A DNA stretch of 64,000 nucleotides, taken from assembly GCA_015178975.1 (NCBI GenBank), contig WHVD01000077.1:345494-409493 (forward strand), written 5' to 3'. The notes beneath the pieces were generated by a model. That model was given only the letters and a program-made list of their open reading frames with translations. It had not been told where the DNA came from and did not search any database. Below, in pieces: positions 57,621-64,000 of the stretch. Position numbers and translations under genes: made by a program. This DNA comes from Hysterangium stoloniferum (lineage: Eukaryota > Basidiomycota > Agaricomycetes > Hysterangiales > Hysterangiaceae). Every line of letters begins with the position of its first letter. The stretch's first letter is position 1.

Positions 57621-60002
57621 CTACGTAGATGAATTGATCTTATAAATGCATCTCATAGGTATAAGCGTGCCCTGTTTGGGTAGGAGCCGCATTGTACCCG
57701 CAGTAGTACGTTTACAAATGACGGCCAGTTGTCGGTGTCCTTAAATAGATAACCTTTTTCTTTGGAGGGGGGGGAGGGGAAGGAGGCAGAGTTCCTTGGA
57801 GACAACAACTTTGTCTCAACTTAAAAAAGAGGAGTTCGACATGGCTCCTGTAGATATCATAACACACACGGCACAAAAATAAATTTCCATTAGGATACAA
57901 ATACGCACTGTGTCGCAGTACGTCAAGTTGACAAAGGCGAAGAGATAGATGTACGTCCCTGGTTTCCCACCACAGCTCTGACGGCATTCTTACAGATTAA
58001 AGATTTTTGGAGAACATACTTCACATGATACATCGTCTGGGAAAGGCCAGTGTATTTGTAGATGGTCCTGGAAGGCTCAATGTGCATTTGAAGTAGATAT
58101 ATCTGTCCGCGGAGGTTCCTGTGACATCTTCAACGAATTTGTACCGCAATTATTGCTTCTAAAAACGAAATAATTATTGGAGAAAGATAAATACCGACAA
58201 ATATGGAGCCAGGGACGTCGAGGACTCTCCTGAGGTTCTTGAACACGTTGCGGCGCCTCACTTCAAGAAATATACCCATAATACTTGAGTACCGCATAGT
58301 GAAACGAGATCCATCCTGAAGTGATGCGCATGCGTCTAATAATCAAGTTACGATCGAAAGAAGTACTAATTGTCGGAATTTTGACATGTTCTATCAGATA
58401 TCGTTTTCGAAGGCGGTCATACGTGATGATCATTTCCTTCAGATTTAAAGCAAGAGCAGGGTACATAAATCCATCATTATTCTTTGTGAGCGATTTCTAT
58501 TGTCTGTGAATAAACAAAGGGTGCGCCTTAAGTGTCCGGGCAACCCTGGCCGGGCACTTTTTTGGGTCCCTTTGTCAATTGAATAGCATCTAACCCTATT
58601 CTTTGCCAAACATGTCGAAACATTATAATTTGTATATAACCTTGTCCCCTGCTCACAGAAACGACGCAGGCAATTCACTCTCTCTCTCCCTCTTCCTCTC
58701 ATGAGGTCGCTCGAGGGCCCTTCCAAGGAGGATGCTCGATTTCAGTGACGGTCTAGCCAGCGTCCGGCAACGACTGCTTCAGCTGCTCAACCCTATGGCG
58801 AAACTGCGCACAGGAATTGGGTGTTCGTCTTGGTTGTTGTATTTGCTATCCTCTGCACCGTCTGAACTGGTCACTTGCTCTTCGAGTGGGTGGACAGTGA
58901 CAACTTTACGGGCACGATAGAGAGACGCAATTTGGACTTTGTTTGATTTTATGGGGTCATGAGATGAGGAGGGATTGTCTGCCCCTTCCCCCCCGGTTAG
59001 TTATTTCTCTTTTTTTTTTGCTTAACATTGTATTAACCATGTCTCTCTCTGAGGTACGACTCAGACGTTGCCTATATCCCATGTTAGTGCGACATCGGCT
59101 CCAAAGCTATAAGTACGATCCTATCATTCTCTCGTATCTTTCAACTTGTTGTACGGGCACAAGTACCTTCATATGTGATCAATGCCAGTAAAGTCTGTCT
59201 GGGAAACAAGAGCTCATTAGGTGCCAATGTGCAGACTATAGATTTAAGTTTGGACGGGAGACTAACTATTCATTTGACCACACCGGCGCGCCCCCGACAG
59301 CCTAAAGTCGATATTTAGGAAGCTTCCCTTTCCATTTAAATCTACAAAGAGTGAGTATTAAGTATGTACGGTTCGAAGGAGTCGCCGAAACACGAAAAAC
59401 CCAGGAATTGTCTCTGAGTCCTGACGCGGAGATTCCGCTTTTGCAAAGAATCCTTCGATTTGTTGCTCCTGGTTCTGATATTGGCTTGATTCCTGAAACA
59501 AACCAAGAGCTACGAAGAGGAATATGAGCAGCCACCGAGGACTCCGCATCAGCGCGCCATGCCCTTAATAACTGTAATAACTGTAGAGGACTGTAGGTTG
59601 CCCCGAGTTTGGTAATTTTTCGAAACAGAAATCTATATTCATTCTCCCCGGGCTCGTTATGTAAAGAAAGCTGATGGCGCAGCTATTGACCTTTCGGAGA
59701 TTTAGGTTAGCGAGGGATTACGAGCATTAGGGCTCGGGTCCCTGCGGTTGAAAATCACTGCGTATTTCGCGTTACATGAGGCCTATGTGTTTTTGGTTAG
59801 TCCTTATCTATTTACAACGACTCAGTGAGACAAACGGAAAGTTATACGGTCTAGGGACAGTATTATGCATACTTCAACAGGAGCACCCTACTTAGATTTG
59901 TCGCCAGTCGTACTACAGAGGAAGGCCACCTTTAGTTGCAGTGTTGGGATAGCATAGCGACGGTCCCGGTAATGGTTGGAGCAACTCCACTTGCCACTAA
60001 GT
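57621..60002. other. Intergenic with one weak coding trace
   Basis: Mostly non-coding. On the minus strand about 58310-58125 an open stretch of some 50 codons with a hydrophobic segment (IFVGIYLSPIIISFLEAIIA) might be an exon of a membrane protein; I cannot assign it. Nothing else recognisable up to the tRNA repeat. Confidence 0.35.
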
Positions 60003-60600
60003 GCCAAACATGCATATGCATAACTATGTAAAAGTTCAAAGTTCTCACCCCAAAATATATCGACTTAGCCTTCTGATTTTTCCGTTTGTCACTGTATACT
60101 AGTACAACAAATTAAGGTGTAACATGACAAATAAGTCTGGAATGAGGGAAAAAATAGCAGGTTCAAATCCAGAACGTTACAACAGTGGTGTCGTCGCTCA
60201 GTATCTATTAGAATGTAGGCCTTGTAAATAAGGCCTCGGTAGCTCAACGGTAGAGCGTAAGATTCTTACAGTCCCTCTGACCGGGTAAGAGTCTGAAGGC
60301 CGTGGGTTCGACTCCCGCCTGAGGCAATATTTTTATCCCGTTAAATCACGGGCTCCTTCCTACCAAAAGTTCCCATTGAACTATATATATATATATCTTT
60401 TTCCAAGCGTATTAAATTAAATATGTTTAAGAATTATGGAACTAACCATCAAGTACCAAACAAGCATATGCATAACTATGTAAAAGTTCAAAGTTCGCAC
60501 CCCAAGATACATCGACTTGGCCTTCTGAAATTTTCCGTTTGTCTCTGTATATACTAGTACAACAAATTAAGGTGTAATATGACAAATTAGTCTTGAATGA
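60003..60600 (+). repeat. tRNA-bearing repeat, inverted third locus
   Basis: A partial upstream unit (60003-60232), the tRNA gene, then a full downstream tail to about 60600 with the same atgcataactatgtaaaagt and actagtacaacaaattaagg blocks as at 56033-56384. Confidence 0.8.
60233..60326 (+). tRNA. tRNA-Lys(CTT)-like gene with intron, copy 3
   Basis: Acceptor GCCTCGG/CTGAGGC, D-arm GCTC/GAGC, anticodon CTT in loop TTCTTA, the same 22 nt intron, T-arm GTGGG/CCCGC. One mismatch in the anticodon stem (TAAGA/TCTGA). A TTTTT run follows within 10 nt, suitable as a Pol III terminator. Confidence 0.75.
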
Positions 60601-60787
60601 GGGAATCACAGCCTGATCTGTTGTACATGGTATCAACACTCTCAACATGACCACACACCTGGTTTGCTTGTTGCCCTTGCACAGGCACTCTCTGGCATGG
60701 GTGCCGCCTACAAAGCAAGTCAATCTCAGTCAATCGTCTTTCAGTAGTGTGGCCCTAAACCTTCCCCTCTAGATCCTTGTCCAAGGG

Positions 60788-62350
60788 GATGCAGTGCACC
60801 TCGATAAGAACAATGGTCAGCACATTGTCCAGCTTGCAATTGTCAGAAATGCAGTAATGGCACCACTATACAGCGGCGAGGCTGTGGGCCAAATGGGAAT
60901 TTTCGAATTTGACATGGTGTTATTTATGAATGATATTTTCTGGTGTGCTTCTGATATGTTAGAGGTAAGTAATCGGCTTCTATGGCATTGATCTGTGCCT
61001 TTTAGGCTCCTTCCTTGTACTTGTCTTTTCAGATTATGTATCAATACAAAACACAAGGCACAGACATGGCTTGTTCGAACTGACTGGGGAAATGAAGTTG
61101 TGTATGATCGATGGGTTGTGAGAACAATGGATGGCCTGTAAGCCACTCATTCACGCATAGTGACACGCAATTAACTATTCATTTGCATAGGCCATTTTAT
61201 ATACAAGAACAGATTGTGATTTACTCATTTGAGCCTAATGTCAGGAACCGGAAGACCCGCCGGCCTCCGGGCCCCCGGACCCCATCCTACATGCTCCCGA
61301 CCCTCTATATTGTATGGTAACAACCGGAGTTCCCACGGGAGCCCGTACATCAACTCGTTTATGCCTGACTCTCTGTACGCACCCCACCTGTCTGCACCTA
61401 ACCCTCTATGTCTCATACACCAGTCCTCGGACTCCTCCGGACTCCGGACTCCACCCTACATACACCCGACACTCTGTGTCATATGTACCAGTCACCGGAC
61501 TCCGACCGGACTCCTGGAACCCCTCTAACAGAGCATAGAACCCTGCTCCTGTTATCTGTCTCTGTGTCTCACACACCAGTCATTGGAAAACCCACCGGAC
61601 TCCACTGGACCTCCTGCACATCAAGCCTGTCTATACCCGACACTATCTTGTGCACCAAGTCACCGGACTCCGACCGGACTTCCGGAACCCCTCTAACTGA
61701 GCCCGCTCCAGTTATGGTTAAATGATCTGTCATGATTCGTTCTCCGCTCCCGTTCCGTTCCGTCCCTAATTCCCAGTTTAGTATTTACCTGTTTTGTTTT
61801 ATGTTTAATAGTTCTGCCTCTCATTAATACCGGATTTGGTATTATTACATTTCACAGTCTATATAAGTCTGCTATATTCATGTACTTAGAATCCAGTTTC
61901 AATCTTGAACTAGTTTTCCCCGAACAAGTTTGATCCTTGAACAGTCTCTAGTCCTCTTGTCTGTCTGCACACTCGATTCCCGGAACTCCCACGGGAACTC
62001 CGGAATCTATATCTTTCTGTATGCATTCTGTCAGCTCAAAATATGGACACCCAAATGAGTGTACGAGGGCGCAGCCTATAAGCTGAAGCCAAGTCCATCT
62101 CAGTCGTTCACCATATCTTTCTGGTAATTATTCTGATATCACCGTTCCTTGTACTAATAATCCCTGGAACTTTCCCGGGACCTATTGCCCGGGGACTCCG
62201 TGGGACTATTTCCCGGAAGCAAGTGTGTGTTCGGAATAGTTACCGGAAACCTCCGCGGGACTATCTGTGGAGCTTTGTTTGGGAACTTAACACCTAACCC
62301 CAACACACCTCCATATCCCCTACCCCTTGATGATGATAAATTAAATCAAA
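60788..62350 (+). pseudogene. CAP59-type alpha-1,3-mannosyltransferase fragment, split by LTR
   Basis: Plus-strand exons: to 60964 (AVMAPLYSGEAV, then FNxV-like VLFMNDIFWCASDMLE before a GTAAGT), 61033-61137 (YKTQGTDMACS, then DWGNEVVYDRWVVRTMDG after a 1 nt shift), 61191-61238 (PFYIQEQIVIYSFEPN), and, past the solo LTR, 62293-62350 (PNTPPYPLPLDDDKLN). NDxxxCxxDxLEL, then the Met-Ala-Cys...Asp-Trp and YDxWVxRxxxG pattern, is typical of the CAP59/CMT1 family, Golgi mannosyltransferases of capsule or wall glycan synthesis in basidiomycetes. The N-terminal half is missing and there is a frameshift. Confidence 0.72.
61239..62292 (+). mobile_element. Solo LTR, family B, TSD cctaa
   Basis: 1054 bp, TGTCAGGAACCGG...GGAACTTAACA, flanked by cctaa at 61234-61238 and 62293-62297. 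Carries a TATATAAG box near 61859 and the gcagcctataagctgaagcc block. Opposite orientation to the copy at 23794-24850, to which it is closely similar. Confidence 0.93.
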
Positions 62351-63290
62351 ATACTTGATTTCATAAACACATTTACTGCAAAGTGTTGGGATTGATTGGT
62401 ATATGTTGCAAGCTGTTGAGGACACTGATGGTCTTGCTATGCTCTGTGTTTTGGTGTAAGCCTGGTGGCTTATGACATACTGATTACATTATCACAGATG
62501 TGCATAGTACATTTTTAAATAATCATTTTTACTTACCATCATCATCATGTATTGTACTCACCATTCTCAAGGGATACAGTTTGGTCCTATCAACATCTGG
62601 ATCAATGCCAATGTAGTGCTGCAGTTAGACAGCAGCCTTTCACTTTTTTTTGATACACTTTGCTTTTCCGATAACACAAACACATCACCTTCAACTCATT
62701 TGCATCCATTCATTTTTCCATCTGACATCCTCATTTGACTCTCCCAACCAGAATATCATTGTGCTGATCTCGCCCTTGTTCAACACCTTCAAATTATCGC
62801 ACATACAAGCCACGTCATTGTCTCAATTAGCAACCACCATTTTTGAATGCCTCATCATCATAACTTCAACTTTGTGTCACACTCACAATTGCACTTGTAG
62901 TCACAAATGCACTTGCCTCCAGTATCGCACTTACACGATGGACGCGAACAAAAAGAGTTTTTCTGTTCAGTAGCTTAGTAATACCATCTGCTAGGACCCA
63001 CAATTGTCATCATGTTGAGATTGTTACCGAACGGCCAAAATTTTAACACTTGTGAACTATTCTATGCTTAATGAAAATTCAGCGAAAAATGGACACAGTT
63101 ATTATTATTATGGCAATAGGGTGACTTCTGTTATGAGTGCATTGCGGGAGATTCATACACTTGTGCAACGGAAGGTCAGTACGGGATCCATACTCCGGTC
63201 GCTAGACGTGGGTTAATCTGTGACTACACGTGACAGCCGCTACCTCGATCGGGGTTGTCCTTACTTGATCACCTTGCATTACCACTTAAT
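62351..63290. other. Intergenic, FunK1 copy 3 promoter side
   Basis: No gene recognised. The last 90 bp resemble the region upstream of FunK1 copy 1. Confidence 0.5.
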
Positions 63291-64000
63291 GCCGAAGAAC
63301 ACATTACCACGACATCGTCTCATATTTTCCGCGCAAAAACACCACCGTGGTCCTACCGCGGATCCTACCAAGTTGGGTGCCACTCCTATTCTAAAGAAGG
63401 ATTCAACACATATATTCTTCCACGCACCGAGCGAGAGATGAAAGGATCACCGCGATGTCCAGGGAAATATCTGGGCGAATTGTCGGTCCCGTCAAAGTAG
63501 ACCATTTCTTGAATCAATACCTCCCTAGAGCTCCCAATCCCTGTCCAAAATTACCGCCGAAACACAGCAAAAACACAAATCTTTCAGCGAATCCAGTTCC
63601 GAGTTTGCCATGTACAAGCCCTGGGTACGTAATTTTGTGCTGCCTTTGGATTCCGTGCAATTTATTTAGGATATAGATTAATTTCATGTCACCATTTTGT
63701 CCCAACCTTGATCTCGTGGACGCTCACGACACACCTGCGGTGGACTTCGGAGGGAAACAAGTCAAGCCAGATATACAAATATTTTTTTGGCAATTCCAAG
63801 CGATCTAGCCTATCGGATATGACAGACAGAAATGACTGTTGAGTTTAAAAAAGCCGCTGGGGACAACGCGTTCAGTGATAATAGTTCCTTGGAGCGTACT
63901 TCCAAGGTTGCGCTTGATACACTGGGTCAGATTACACTATATGCGACGGCACACCAAGCTGCACAGTTCCGGACACATGTCTTCCTTTGTCCTTGTTTTC
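63291..64000 (+). pseudogene. FunK1-type kinase, N-terminal part, copy 3 (cut by window end)
   Basis: Plus strand from the ATG at 63291. DPTKLGATPILKKDS, then (shifted) MSREISGRIVGPVKVDHFLN and QYLPRAPNPCPKL, then, after an intron-like gap, AVDFGGKQVKPDIQI, VEFKKAAGDNAFSDNSSLE and DTLGQITLYATAHQAAQFRT. Same family and layout as copy 1, but it continues past the point where copy 1 is broken. At least two frame changes are seen, so it is probably a pseudogene; the kinase domain would lie beyond the window. Confidence 0.72.

Noticed and set aside
58531-58557. Hairpin gtgtccgggcaaccctggccgggcac as a terminator or RNA
   Set aside because: Short, mismatched, and no gene context in a fungal genome.

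Overview
The window reads as nuclear DNA of a filamentous basidiomycete (Agaricomycetes). The evidence is genes cut by many 50-70 bp GT-AG introns, FunK1-type kinases, a CAP59-type mannosyltransferase, F-box and BTB singletons, and a typical agaricomycete transposon set (chromoviral Gypsy, Copia, Ngaro, KDZ, MULE-like, Tc1). Most of it is repeat-rich accessory DNA. The one clear conserved housekeeping gene is a dma1-type FHA-RING ubiquitin ligase (11.9-13.7 kb). A BTB gene (29.0-30.0 kb) and two near-identical F-box genes are the other intact single-exon genes.

Layout. 1-2.8 kb and 8.9-11.5 kb are two copies of one segmental duplication, each carrying a long inverted-repeat element and an F-box gene. 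Between them lie a 13-exon MULE-like transposase gene (3.3-7.0 kb) and a solo LTR (family A). dma1 follows. From 15.0 to 19.6 kb a Gag gene is split by three precise insertions, each with a 5 bp target-site duplication. From 19.6 to 25.7 kb lies a 5'-truncated chromoviral Gypsy element (Gypsy-A, minus strand), itself hit by a solo LTR of family B. At 30.3-35.5 kb is a Ngaro-type tyrosine-recombinase retrotransposon with readable split direct repeats. At 37.3-45.7 kb is a full-length Gypsy element (Gypsy-G) with both LTRs and a perfect 5 bp duplication; its 3' LTR holds a Tc1-like transposon with 0.2 kb inverted repeats. A decayed Copia element (46.3-48.5 kb) runs into a satellite-like array (48.5-50.3 kb). 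The last 13 kb is a graveyard: a KDZ transposase fragment joined to a FunK1 kinase, a second FunK1 piece, three intron-containing tRNA-Lys(CTT)-like genes inside a dispersed repeat, a Copia relic, a CAP59 gene split by a solo LTR, and a third FunK1 copy cut by the window end.

The most interesting signal: both Gypsy elements, although their LTRs are unrelated, carry between the integrase chromodomain and the 3' LTR an antisense, apparently spliced gene. In each it encodes an acidic exon, a perfect Zn(II)2Cys6 spacing (C-x2-C-x6-C-x8/9-C-x2-C-x6-C) and coiled-coil segments, which is the architecture of a fungal transcription factor. Decay is mostly by C-to-T change: CGA Arg to TGA in Gypsy-G, and TGG Trp to TAG or TGA in the Gag and Tc1 genes.
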